DNA of 64,000 bases from Acanthaster planci (taxonomy: Eukaryota; Echinodermata; Asteroidea; Valvatida; Acanthasteridae): assembly GCF_001949145.1 (NCBI RefSeq), contig NW_019091370.1, forward strand, positions 2,295,980 to 2,359,979, written 5' to 3'. The notes beneath the pieces are model-generated. The model worked only from the letters and a program-made list of their open reading frames with translations. It did not search any database and was not told the origin of the DNA. Positions 37,111-48,749 of the stretch are shown here, piece after piece. Made by a program: the position numbers and the translations under genes. The first letter of the stretch is position 1; each line of letters opens with the position of its first letter.

Positions 37111-39826
37111 TAATCTTTAATTCTATTATTTAAAAAAAGGGGAGAAAAAGTCTGTTTTATTTTTGATTCCGTTTCATTCCACTTCCTCTGCAAGTGAAAA
37201 AAAATCTCCTGGAAGATGCACGTGGAATTGTGAGATAGCTAGTATGACACAATCAAGATTGGATGGAGTTTTAATCCACTTTGAAACCTTCAGATACGAC
37301 AAGAATGATGCCATTGCAACCTGTGACAACAGTCTCCAATGCGCTGAGCGGGTTATTGCAGATTCCTATCGTATTTTACAAGTCACAGAGAGAAAGGTTT
37401 GACACTTTTACTGTCAGTTACAGCAAGTTCATGCAGCCAAGGCACATCCTACTACCAAAAATTTGGGTCCATATGTTCACAAATGAAATAAAATGCACCT
37501 GTATGTTCAACCAGCAAGGTGGAAAAATTCCCGTCTTTTGTTGTTTTAAATTTGTTTCTCTCTCCGGCATTGTCAGTGAATTATCTTCGTGGTGAATAAC
37601 AGTGAGTATCAGTCACAGTGAGGCTGTCAACTGCACTCAACCACAGGCAGTGAGGTCCTGAGTGGTATCATGAACGTTTTTTTTCACAAACCCAGTGATA
37701 GATGACTGAATTTGAGGGGTTTTGATGGCAAATGAAAAAAGGCAATCAACATCATATTCTCTTTTGTGCTTTTGCAGTATGCCCACAAGGAGTATATTCA
37801 GGGTTATCTTCCATTCTTCACTTTCATTTAACTCTAACCCCCAAGGGTGTATGTAATTTCATATTGAAATTGGAGGATTTGGGACTGTTAATGGGTCGTG
37901 GTTCCTGGGTTAACACAGCACAGCAGCTGAATGCCTGGGCAGGCATTCACCGGATTTAAGGGGACATTTTCTTTGGTAAGGCAAGGTAATGTTTGTCCCC
38001 TCAACTACGGAACAAGAAGTGACGTACATACTTGCATGTGCAAATCTGTCAGCACATGTACATGTAAATGTGAACACCGGAGTTCTGCATCCATTTGTGT
38101 TACTCTCCACACTTGGTAGTGCAGGGAAATGTGCATGCATTACTCTCGGATCACTTTGCACAAACAGAAAACGTTTCCCTTTCTGTCCAATGCTGTCTTC
38201 AAATGACCACTCGATTGGTATCATTTTCCTTCGGGTTATTACTCCAGATGGTCAAGCGCTCAAGGACATGTCCGTGTTAACATGAGTAATGAGCCATAAC
38301 ACAGCCCACATGTACAACAAAGTGAGGTGCTCTACAAAAGCAATGGAACCCTATCTGCATTACGCATATTATTGAAGAGAGACTAACTCTTCAGTTTCTA
38401 TTTTCAACCATTGGATGTTGCAGAAATTTCATGGTAACAAATGGCATCGGGGGGGGGCATATCAAGTGAAAAGGGCTAAACTTAACTTTCTGTTGAACAG
38501 CAAGTTTGCTCTTGAAAAATTCGAAAGAAATACACTCATCAAAGGGCAGGTGATTTGCACTTGAAATTGACAAATACTGTCAAGAATTATTTCACTGTAA
38601 ATCCTTCAAATTTGCCCGGCACACAAGCAGACTGCTTGCATATAAGGCCTTGCAGCGAAAGGTTAACTCAATTGTAAGAGGAGAACCCTTTTCATTCAGC
38701 CCATTTGGTGGCTGCAGTACAAGATCGCTGCCTCGGCCTCTTTTAAGGACTGAATACTTCAGGATGATTGTTGCCAGGTTTGCTCCAGAAGAAATACTCC
38801 ATGTGAATTTTGCATCTTTCACTTGGCTCAAGGTGCAAACTTAGGTGCTGTACATCGCCACCATGCAAGAGGAAAAAAACAAAAACGGGAAAGTGAACGG
38901 TGGATTTCTGGGGAGGACTGGGGATGCCAAGGTACGACGCTAAATGCCAACTTGAAGATATCCCGCTTATGCAGGGCTGACGAGAACATGTTGTAGATGC
39001 AAGCCAATCTCACCCCCCCCCGACGAAGGGACTCAGGTGGTGGGAGGAGGCTGACGTGCGATGTTTGTGCACGACCGGAATACCAAAACATGTCTGCATT
39101 GGCACAGTGGGGTATTAAAGACGGCTGCAGGAGACTGGATTACACTTGGAGGTAGGGGGTGTTTCAGGATGAGGTCGGAAAGCTACTCTGCATCCTGATC
39201 AATGCTGAAACAGTGTAACGCCTGGTGTTATGTACACAATGTGGTGTTAAGAAAGCATCCTCCTGAAGTGTAAATATTCAAAAACTGCTGTACTAGTTCA
39301 CTTCGTGTTAGTGTACACACTAGTCTCACTTCCTTAGCCATAGTGCTATCTACTCACTGCATGTAGCTTAAGCACTTGTACTGGCACATGTGAGGACTCC
39401 ATCTGCAGACTGAGGACTTGTGAAGAAATGGCCATTATTTCTTTCAGAGCAGAATACCCAGAATAGCATACGCAAAGGTCCAAAAGGACATTCATGCATG
39501 CTTGATAACCAAGAAGTGGGGAGGGGTGGGTGGAAAGGGGAGAGCTGTGAAAAGAGAGGGTGTAGTAATATCGCAAGAACTCACAGGTAGGATGAAGGCA
39601 AACAGTGGTCAGCAACAGGGAAGGGAATCCATTCAATATCTGTAATCTTTGAATCCCTTGGTATTCTTCAAACCTTTCCCAAATGACCCAATCCCATAGG
39701 AGTCCAGGGGTATATTAATTTTCTCTCTTTAACCTTCAAAGGAGGACAGTGGCTGGGCTTTGTGCTTTCCTCAATCCTGCGAAATCTTCCTCAACACACC
39801 CATACCAGATTAGATGCACATGTATC
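37111..39826. other. Non-coding stretch, no gene recognised
   Basis: No domain or RNA gene was recognised. Frames of 98-104 codons at 37281-37595 (+), 37910-38224 (-) and 37989-38285 (+) overlap and match nothing known. A G-run lies at 38450-38457 and a C-run at 39012-39020. Confidence 0.55.
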
Positions 39827-40201
39827 TCAACAGTCTGACCAAAAAACCAGTGGAGGCGCTTCCTTCCTTCTCCAGTCACCAAGCCTCAAAAAAAATGCAC
39901 TTACAACACTTAGGTTGTCCCAGTCCAGTGGCAGATGCTTGCATTGCATCGTACTCGGGGCCAGAAATGCCAGATCTTCTTGAGTGCAAGGCTGTGGTAG
40001 AAGTGGACAGACAAGGAGATGTTGCATTGTCTGCTCCTCTCCACATTGGCAGGCGGTGTCATCATTCTTACTGTACCCCTCTTTGCTAGGTTGGTTCTGC
40101 AACCTCCAACAGCACTTCTTTAGTCGGTTGCAGCAAGACCACAAAGGCCATGCCTCGCTGGCACCAGAGGGTAGAGTGTCCTCAGGGTTGATAGTAGACA
40201 C
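39827..40201 (-). pseudogene. Non-LTR retrotransposon ORF2 C-terminal fragment (Cys/His zinc motif)
   Basis: The - strand frame of 124 codons contains the layout typical of the C-terminus of non-LTR retrotransposon polyproteins, downstream of the reverse transcriptase: PSGASEAWPLWSCCNRLKKC (about residues 11-30), then GYSKNDDTACQCGEEQTMQH, then LLVCPLLPQPCTQEDLA. The CxCG...H...C arrangement is the CCHC-like motif of these elements, and the frame reaches a stop soon after, as expected for the ORF end. Similarity is not visible upstream of about 40201, so the copy is 5'-truncated, a usual outcome of target-primed reverse transcription. The methionine at the start of the frame is incidental. 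It may be a different family from the endonuclease remnant at 32.7 kb. Confidence 0.8.
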
Positions 40202-40257
40202 TGTATGCAGTGTGTTGGTAAGGCGCTTAATTAGCCACCACTGTAGTGATCAGTTAC

Positions 40258-40345
40258 GTACTCAAGCTTGAGTACTTTTTTTAGTACTTTTAAGCTAGTA
40301 GTACTTATCCAAAAGTACTCATATTAGTACCCACCAAAATGTATC
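40258..40345. repeat. Perfect 18-bp palindrome followed by AGTAC-rich patch
   Basis: GTACTCAAGCTTGAGTAC (40258-40275) is exactly self-complementary. It is followed by repeated AGTAC words within about 65 bp (TTAGTACTTTT, GTAGTACTT, AAAGTACTC, TTAGTACCC). It abuts the 5' side of the truncated retrotransposon fragment. Similar AGTAC/ACTTGAG-rich palindromic ends occur in some DNA transposons, but no matching second end was found. Confidence 0.5.
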
Positions 40346-41159
40346 TATACCCACACAAATGTACAGGTCTGTACTCCCTTCAGCACTGGAAACACGATGC
40401 AAGAACTTAACTCCTATCAGTCCAGCCTCCTAAATGAGAAATGAGTGAGGGAATGTGGTTCCTTGTGCCAGGTTCATAGGCACAAAAACATCTGAGCATT
40501 AATGGTGCTTGTGAGTTTTCCACATGTACATTGTATGCCGTGCGTGTGACCCATTTCATCTGAGACAAGCATGGAGTCACACATTAGAGATGTACCGGGT
40601 ACAACACAAGTCCACCTCTCCAAGCTCACGTGGCATTAACTTCGCATATGTAACCCAACCTGAAAATGTGGCTCACAAGTTCCCAGACCCACCTGTCAGT
40701 CACAAGTCTGAAAAGAAGATCTTGCCCAAACAAACTCAGTGGGAATCTTCAACATTTTTATCCAAGCAAGGGTTTTTTGTCAGACACAAACTGAGAGATG
40801 CATCACAACGCACGAGTACATGCATGCTTGCAGTCTATAATACGGAAAACTGAAAAACCAAAAAAAATCTTGAGACTCTTTTCAAGAGATCCAGTCATAT
40901 TTCGATAATTACAGGATGTAGTTGTAAACAAAGGAGACATGGGTACTTTTGTTAGAAAAAGAGGTATACCTTAGATTAACACATGTACCCATGTGTACCG
41001 GTGCATGTAAGTCTTTCAAAAACAGGTCAATGTACCAGTATATGTGCTCCCTGATACCTTTTAAAATGAAGATTACTTAGAATTAATCATATTCCAAGAT
41101 ACACATTGTATAAATATGCAGGGGGGCACAGCTTACGAAAAGTTGTAAGCGTATAACGA
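40346..41159. other. Non-coding stretch, nothing specific seen
   Basis: A 109-codon frame (40524-40853, +) has no recognisable domain. TACCGGTG is present near 40997. No RNA gene or repeat family is visible. Confidence 0.55.
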
Positions 41160-41545
41160 CAAAGCACGAGATCATTATGCCGTTTCACACTGATGCGTGG
41201 GAGTAAAATGATTCAGTGACTCGTCCTGCGCCTCCAACTTAATCTGTATGCAGTGGCTGTCTTTCAGCTTAATAACAACACACGGACCTGACAAGTGAAG
41301 ATAGAGTTTCAGATTTTGCCGGGCTCACCTCGCCGAGCAAGTTCTACATGATAACACGGTGTAATACAGCGTGAGTTTCCCTTTCAGCCCGAGCCCGGCA
41401 CGTCCGCCAGACTGTAACACATCTCCCTGCGGTACACTGTACCAGGAGGTGTGAGAGTCCGTAAGCCGGGCGACTTTTGAATGATTGATGGGCCCCAATC
41501 ATTTATTCAATGACTCATTTAAGCATTGTTTAATCATTAATTCCA
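41160..41545. promoter_or_regulatory. Candidate conserved non-coding block with PBX/HOX-like and TAAT-type sites
   Basis: The longest repeat-free, CG-containing block in this part of the window (for example GCCGGGCTCACCTCGCC near 41320 and GCCCGAGCCCGGCACGTCC near 41387). Its right end carries GAATGATTGATGGG (about 41480), which contains TGATTGAT, the composite PBX-HOX word. It is followed by CAATCATTTATTCAATGACT and GCATTGTTTAATCATTAATT, giving several ATTA/TAAT cores, a SOX-like ATTGTT and an AP-1-like TGACTCAT. There is no tRNA-like or transposon similarity and no long open frame. Confidence 0.3.
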
Positions 41546-44500
41546 GACACATCCCTTGTTTGCCGACACAATTTGGCAGTGGGTGAGCGGCAATGACAGT
41601 CTGGGGGGGGGGAAGTAGTGGAAAAGCTGAACTGCCGGCACGCACTGGGCCCTTGTTTCTCGCCATTTTTTAATCAAGTAGGCTGGTTTTGGATTACTTT
41701 CCCTGCTGGCCATTCTGCCCTGAGCTTCTGACACGTGTTTCAAGGCTTTTCGACAACCTCACGTTTAGGAAGTATTCCGCGCCATAGGGATGGTATAAGT
41801 GTGAACACAGTGCAATAGCCCTGATATGGCACTTTACAACAAATGACTTTCTTTGATGGCATTATGTGATACTAAACTGCACATTTCTTGTAGTGAGGAC
41901 TTACAGCTGTTACAAATATACAGGGAACATACAAGTACATGTCTGTAGCCAACTTCACGTTCGGTAACATTTGTCAAATTTGAACAAAAAGTTTGAAATG
42001 GACTATCAAGGTTCACGAATACATTGCCATGTAACTGCCAGTAACAAATTTCATTCGAAATCTGTGACCCAGACTTTGGAGGAAAAAGTGCAATGCATTG
42101 AGATCGTAATTTTTGTTAAAGTTGAGTCCTTCCAAAGGAGCTGAAAGTAGACACTCGTCCCGAAGACCCTATCAATATTTTACTTTTGAGATTTAGCTGT
42201 TTCACAGTGTTGCTTCTGAATGTACAGAAAATTCTTGTTCCAGCTAAAACAAGATCTGAAACTTGTCAAACATGCGCAGGCAAACAGTTTTGAAGCTAAA
42301 ATCTAAATTGCTACAGGTGTCTGGAAAAATTTTCCTGGTTCCAGATGTCTGCAATTAATGGTGTAAATGCTCACAGTCCCCAGTCCTCCAAGTTCAGTAT
42401 GATTTTCTTACCCTGTTGACAAAGTAAAATGACATATTTTGGAATCTCTTTTGAAATTGTTAGTAAACAAACTTGTCCTTGAAGATTGAGATGTAAACTT
42501 AGTTTTCTGATATATCAACATCAATTTTACGGAGAAGACCGTGAATGATTAACTGCCCAGTCTCACAAGAACTGACGAGCCAGAAATCCCCATAAATCCC
42601 ACAATCTCTACCAATAACTGCTTGGGGGATTACAAATGGCGGCATGCCGTCAGCTGTCACCCCCAGACTAGCTTACTTGGTCTTGACAGGAATGCCTGGT
42701 GCAATCACAGAGGGTAACGCTGATATGTGGCAACAGAGTACAACTAAACTGAGGACTTAATGCATGTCACACAGTTGTAGATGCATGTGAGGACAGGCAA
42801 CATCCTCAAACCTTCACATTAGTCACTGTATGCGTGCCGTCGAAGTTGTTGCCAATGTGTTCATACGTTTTGCACATTTCATTTACCAATCAACCTATGT
42901 GCTAAATGGAAATCCACTCTGTGAGAAATATCTTCCTTTCCTGAAGTTTCAAAGTAGCAAAGTACAAGCAGACACCTTGCACTGATCAGAGGATCAAACG
43001 TATTATTTTCTTATGACAGTCTCAAGACCAATTACTTGCTTCTTCATTGCTGATGTTAATCATGAGTGGAAAAACAAGTGAAAAATGCTGTACAATTAAT
43101 CATAGGCAAAATCGAAAATCAAACAAGTAACTGATCCAAAGGATAATGGCAGGTTGTATTCTGACAGTACTGTTTCTGATGGAGCTGCCTGTAGCTAGCT
43201 CTGGAGCTATCTCTGGAGATACATGTAGCCTTCCATCTCAACGACCCTCCAGACAAGACTTTGGCCCAAGATGCAAATGACACAACAAAGCTAACCTTTG
43301 AGAGATATGAAATTTCAACTTTGTCTTGATGGCAATGTGAAGTGGGAACATACATATTGTAACTCAATTTACATTTGCCTCACTTGCACTGCAACTCCAC
43401 TGGGTCTAATCCCCCCACACACGCTGCAGAGACTTAACATCCCTCTGTGTATCTTTACAGTTTTTACTGCTCACTGACAGGCCGCGATAAGGCAAAGCAA
43501 GGCCTCAGTGCTAATCTCGACCACAGCCAGCTCGTCTGTACTTCACACGCCCTCTTTCCGCTCAACAACTCCGGTGACTGCAAGGGTTTATTGTAACTGT
43601 AGGCTTATGTAACTGCAGTCGGCAGTGAGGAAGTTGGCATTTTGGGGGGCTGACGGGCCTCAGTTTAATTGGCCAAAGGATGCATGGCGCGTACCAAAAT
43701 CCATGCGTGTCGCGTTCTCTCTTAAGACTGCTGGGGATTAGTACCATAAACCATCAGCACAGCTTGCACGGAAACAAATAACTTGCTGGCAGAGTGAACT
43801 GGCCTGTCAAACTGCAAGGCAGAGATTTTCTTTTTTAGGTTTTTGTGAATCTCTTTTTCCCGCACTCTTAGGTCATCAACAGATCACAAATTATATAAAT
43901 CTTGACCACATCCTGGCAAAAGTCATCTTTAAACTGACAAAATTTCTCCTGTGTTAGTCTCTATGCCGGTATCATCGGGCTGCAGTGTAATCATTTGTTG
44001 GAATACAAAAAAACTAAAAGTACATGCACATCTACAACATTGAAAATGCCATGTATCATGCACTGGTTCGGAGTGCATGTACGTATCTGAATATGTCCGC
44101 TCAACGGTTTCCATCTCCCAAGATCTGACGGTAGTGACCTTCTCCAGGCAGCAAGTCCATCCTGGGGATGCCATGGTTCAACTGGCAGGTTACTGCACCC
44201 TGGGCCTCTCTCTCTTTCTCTGCCCCCCCCTTCTCACTAGCCAACTTTCTACCTGATTACCCCCGCCTAATGACATCTTGCACTTACATCTGCCTTTGGG
44301 AGTATGAATATCACCTTCAATAGGGGCACGCTCTGTTTGTGATACCCTCCAAACTGGCTGGCCTCTGTCCCGGGAGAAAAAGGTTCCACTCCATTCCCAA
44401 ATCAACCCAAGGTTTCTGAGTTTACCTCAATGCTAAGAGTGCAAGGGGAGGTTAGAGTTTGTATGAAAGCCTGACTATATCATTTGCCCTGCATGCACCA

Positions 44501-45294
44501 CGAGTATGGGGGTCCGTGGCTAATCATGCGCACAGACATCAAAGTCAGGATGTAGGCCTACACAGCTGGGAAGTCCGACCAGATTTCTTTTGATCAAGTG
44601 GGTCCGGATGCTGAATCAAGGCAAACCATGCAAGGAGAAAAAAGGGATGGGAGACAAGAACTGAATTGATGCAATTGGTACGACGATACCGTGAGCAGCA
44701 TTCAGGCAAGGAGCCCCATTCGGAAGCACTGACATCAAAGAAAAGTGACAGAAACTCTGAGCTGCAAGAAGGCAGAACAATTGGAGGGGGGATACCGTAC
44801 CTTGGTGTCTCAGTTTATTGTTTCGTGCATTTCGTTTCTTGCACGTGTGTTGTACTCACCTAAACAAAATGGAAGTGCAACGCGAATCCAGAGAGGGCAA
44901 TGAACATGTAACCCTTGAACACACTATGGTAGGGGAAGAGGCAATGGCATCATACCTCTACCCAACCCCCAACCCCCACCCCCGGGCCACACAATTTTGG
45001 TTCAAAAGAGTGTAAAAAGCCCCAATAGTTCGCGTCATCCATCAGAAAGACCACAAACAAAATTTCAAGTTTTCAATTTTTCAAAAAAAAAAATACATCT
45101 TGATAAAATTTCAAATGTTGGGTTCAACCTTAAGGGAAGGCTCTGGATCTGTCCTTGCTTTGACAGGAGTACAGTCTGTGTAATGCAGATGAAACCAATC
45201 AAAGTATAGTGCAAACATAGTGCACGCAGCTGGTTTGTTTCTAACACGTATTGATTTGGGAATTCAGTGTATCAAAGCATGTATCCAAGCATGA
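41546..45294. other. Non-coding stretch, no gene recognised
   Basis: Plain sequence with short chance frames. Low-complexity runs lie at 41603-41612 (G), 44207-44232 (CT/C) and 44968-44985 (C). Positions 43480-43560 form a small CG-containing block. No exon, RNA gene or transposon could be supported. Confidence 0.55.
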
Positions 45295-45585
45295 GTCAGG
45301 CTAGTGTAGTGGTTCTTTCCTCGCCTTTCGCATCTGCGGTCCTGGTTCAATTCCCGGCTTGGCCCACATGTGGATTGGGTTTTCGGTCCCTACCTGATTC
45401 CGTGGATTTTACCCCAAATATTCTTCTGAGGTTTTCCTCCCACCTCTACAAAACGTAACTGTTTCTCAGACTCTTCTCTACAGGTTTCTTTAGGCTTATG
45501 AGCTACAGTGCCTACACAGGGCACTTTTGAGGAATCGTTGACTTCATCTCCAGAAATACTTGATAGCAACAATAAAAATGAAACA
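45295..45585 (+). mobile_element. tRNA-derived SINE
   Basis: The tRNA-like head has an A-box-like TAGTGTAGTGG (45302-45312) and a clear B box, GGTTCAATTCC (45344-45354), the two internal pol III promoter elements, about 42 bp apart. After the head the body reads GTGGATTGGGTTTTCGGTCC, CTACCTGATTCCGTGGATTT and GAGGTTTTCCTCCCACCTC, the SINE body design seen in many marine invertebrate genomes. The sequence to 45460 is confidently SINE. The stretch on to the A-rich AATAAAAATGAAAC near 45571-45584 may be its tail. No clear target duplication was found. Confidence 0.82.
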
Positions 45586-46009
45586 CCTAGTCAGTTTCCG
45601 TACATGTACATGTCTACATGTTTTTTTAAAAAATGAAATACACATGTACAAGCTTGGAAGAGCTCAGGACCACATTATTCTTCCACAGTGACTCATGACT
45701 CGGCCTATGTGACTCGTGAACTGGACCTGAGTGACTCAGTAGGGATGATTCAGACTCAGACTTGCCATTTGGTGACTCGAATACTGGTCTGCTGTTGTGT
45801 CCCACTGGCAATGTGCACCACAATAATCTGGAGTGTTCAAACAGGTACAGGTCCAATTCCTATTAGATCAAAATAAAATTCACACAAGAACAAAGGAAAG
45901 AAATGCAGAGTTCCCAAGACAGCATAGGCCTACATGTACTGGTACATGTAAGTCTTTTTTTGTCCCGATGCAAACTTTCTGCAGTTTTTAATCACTTTCT
46001 GGCATAGGT
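45586..46009. other. Non-coding stretch with clustered TGACTC words
   Basis: Within 45688-45780 the hexamer TGACTC occurs five times: GTGACTCATGACTCGG, TGTGACTCGTG, GAGTGACTCAGT, GGTGACTCGA. Two of these are full AP-1 consensus TGACTCA. The rest is a TACATGTACATGT tract (about 45600), a T/A-rich hinge and ordinary DNA. The cluster could be regulatory or a degenerate short tandem repeat. Confidence 0.4.
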
Positions 46010-46400
46010 TTTCGTCAGTGAGTCTCTGTCCGAGTAAATCTGTTGCCGCTCTGACCTGTTTTGAGCCCTCCCCTTCCTAAATCTAGTTAGCCGAATTGAA
46101 TTTCACATCAAACCAATGTCCGTACAAATCTCAGCAGCCGCGGCCGAAAAAAAAAAAAAAATGCATTGCACCGTGCCAATTGGTTTGCTTTGCACCTAAT
46201 CATCGGGCTGTCGGATATATATCACCGATCCCCCTACCTCTATAATCCAATCAAAACCCGTGCCTCGAGGATTGTAAGAGAGGGAGGATATTACCCACAA
46301 CTTGAATTAATATGATCTCGTTACTGAACGCTTTCCCCCGACCAGGGCATTATTGCCAGATCAATCGAGAGGGGATATTCTTCTTGCTAGAGTTCGACAC
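46010..46400. promoter_or_regulatory. Candidate conserved non-coding block
   Basis: Dense repeat-free sequence around a poly-A run (46146-46161). It contains GAATTGAATTTCACATC, GTGCCAATTGGTTTGC, CACCTAATCATCGGGC, TATAATCCAATCAAAACCCG, TTGAATTAATATGATCTCG and GGGCATTATTGCCAG. TAAT/ATTA cores, CCAAT words and CG dinucleotides are frequent, while TACATGTA is absent. No exon-like frame crosses it. Function is inferred from composition. Confidence 0.25.
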
Positions 46401-47146
46401 ATCACCCACGTGTTGGGTAGGGTTCATCACTGGCTATCTGTAGCACATATGCATTCTTTCAGGTGTACATGTAAATACAGCACTTCATAGGAAAGGAAAT
46501 AGTGTAATGTGTGAAAGGCTGCTCTTGTGACCGTTGGTTAAATTGAACGGGTCACAACACAGTGGCCTCTTACAAAAACAACACCAAACTTGTTGCACTG
46601 CACTCAGTAGGTAACACAGTTTTATTGATGCAGTGACAACATTCATCCTGAGAAAACCGTGTATTGTGTATTAAAAGGATAAGTTCTGGTGTAGACAGAA
46701 CCTCAATGACAGTATCTCAAGCATGACTGAACAGATGAAAAGAAATTTCGGACTTTACAAGGGCTAGAGAAAAAGGTACACATAGGGACAGATTACTTCC
46801 CTCCTCAAAAAGGAAATCTCTGCAAAATTTGGAAATGCTATAATATCACGGTGTGTAGCAGGGAATGGTTTATGTTTGGATGTTTGACCATTTTTAAAGA
46901 AATACAGTACTGCACATTCATGTACATGTACGGTATGCATAGTGTGTGAAGAACAAAACCCAATCTGCACAATACAGATATGCAATTTTACACTATCATG
47001 GGTCAGATAGGAAATGCTACTGACTTTTTGCAAGATATATTCGGTAACAAAGTTGATGTAAAGAATTATGTTTTGCTTCCTTCCTCCATGGTTTTGTTGA
47101 GAACTTGATTCAGTAGACACACCTGCCTGTCTTGCTAAATTCTGCC
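46401..47146. other. Non-coding stretch up to the second gap
   Basis: TACATGTA words occur at about 46464 and 46921. Nothing else was recognised. A - strand frame that enters the gap is an artefact of the N run. Confidence 0.55.
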
Positions 47147-47549
47147 NNNNNNNNNNNNNNNNNNNNNNNNNNNNNNNNNNNNNNNNNNNNNNNNNNNNNN
47201 NNNNNNNNNNNNNNNNNNNNNNNNNNNNNNNNNNNNNNNNNNNNNNNNNNNNNNNNNNNNNNNNNNNNNNNNNNNNNNNNNNNNNNNNNNNNNNNNNNNN
47301 NNNNNNNNNNNNNNNNNNNNNNNNNNNNNNNNNNNNNNNNNNNNNNNNNNNNNNNNNNNNNNNNNNNNNNNNNNNNNNNNNNNNNNNNNNNNNNNNNNNN
47401 NNNNNNNNNNNNNNNNNNNNNNNNNNNNNNNNNNNNNNNNNNNNNNNNNNNNNNNNNNNNNNNNNNNNNNNNNNNNNNNNNNNNNNNNNNNNNNNNNNNN
47501 NNNNNNNNNNNNNNNNNNNNNNNNNNNNNNNNNNNNNNNNNNNNNNNNN
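47147..47549. other. Assembly gap (403 N)
   Basis: A run of N with unrelated single-copy-looking flanks, so the missing content cannot be inferred. Open frames spanning it are meaningless. Confidence 0.98.
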
Positions 47550-48488
47550 GACAGACAATCTGTCATAAACTCCCCTTAATCCTTCTGTTCTCCTTAGCTC
47601 TCACAGTCCTGCTGGCTACACTTGAACTGCTCAGGAGCCTGGTGCACAATAGGGGCACAGTGAGAAGGGAGGTAAGACCGGATACCAGGGTGAGATAAGT
47701 ACCAGGGACTGATGGATCGAAGCCGCCTTAATAACCAACCCCCAAAGTGCCCCCTCCCTCCCTTTTTTTTGTGGGACTCAGTGACCCGCCGAGGTATTGA
47801 TTTGGGGTCCCACTGATTCCATCTTGGCTAGGAGCTGAGACATCAAGTAGCCACTGATCCTGGTGGGGGGAGGGGAATATGTCTGTCCACAGACTCGCTA
47901 TGCCTCACAATTAGAGGAAGGAAAGATGGAAACTTCAATGTATCTCACTTAGAATTCACTTACATACCTAGAACTGAAACAGTGCAAGGGTTCTATCCAT
48001 GAGTTACTAGTACCATTGTTGCCAAAGGCTGCATACTAATAAACTCTGCCACTTTCCATGGGCAGTTGGTGAGAAAAGAAATTAGCACAGCACAGAAATG
48101 AATGCTGAAAAAGTGTTCACTCTGCATAAACTTTGGCTGTAATTTAAACTTTGCCGACCCTGAAAATGGCAACCAAATTTGAAAGTAAAAAAACAAAAAA
48201 CACACACACAAAAGTACAACGTGTAGGCATCTGAAACAAAGCTTTTACAAGTCTGCAGAGCATTGCTACATAAAAAAGTGCATTTTGCATTGAAAGCTTT
48301 CGTTCTAAGGTGTGAACCAACACCCTTGACAAAATGAAGTGTTTCTTAGGTTGCAAGAGCTACCTGGGAGTTTCAGTCCTTGAAACAAATCTTGCACAAC
48401 AGAAATCACTGCTAAATGTTGATACCTTTCAGCTGATAGTAAAACTAACTTGTTGGACAGAGTGTCATAATATTTATAGTCCGAGGTT
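47550..48488. other. Non-coding stretch, nothing firm
   Basis: Positions 47715-47870 form a repeat-free block with C- and T-runs (CCCCCTCCCTCCCTTTTTTT) and GCCGAGGTATTGATTTGGGG. The rest is AT-rich. No gene or RNA gene was recognised. Confidence 0.5.
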
Positions 48489-48736
48489 TTAAGTCCTGAA
48501 TAAGTTGAATTCTTCTGCTGATTCAGAATCATCTACATGTATATAATCAAACTGGATACTCTCCTTTAATAAACAGTCACCAGCTGTGTTTGAAATATCT
48601 AACAGTGAATTATCTGATTCATCCCAATAAGCAGCAGGATCAAGTCTGCCCAGGGAATCAACCAAGTCAACATTGCTTGCAATGAATCGCCTCACGACAA
48701 CTTTGGTGCACAGATAGGCAACTACAGAATTAGGCA
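48489..48736 (-). other. Unrecognised open frame, possible terminal exon
   Basis: On the - strand an acceptor-like sequence, GCCTAATTCTGTAG, ends near 48725. It is followed by about 78 open codons ending in a TAA at about 48489. The predicted segment includes KVVVRRFIASNVDLVDSLG, RLDPAAYWDESDNSLLDIS and DSESAEEFNLFRT, an acidic and protein-like composition unlike the neighbouring chance frames. I do not recognise a family. No polyadenylation signal was found close downstream, and another frame is open over part of the same DNA, so it may well be chance. Confidence 0.2.
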
Positions 48737-48749
48737 GATTCACACACAC

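Noticed and set aside
46764-47698. Open frames of 143-264 codons across the second gap
   Set aside because: They are kept open only by unknown bases. The known flanks have no protein-like content.
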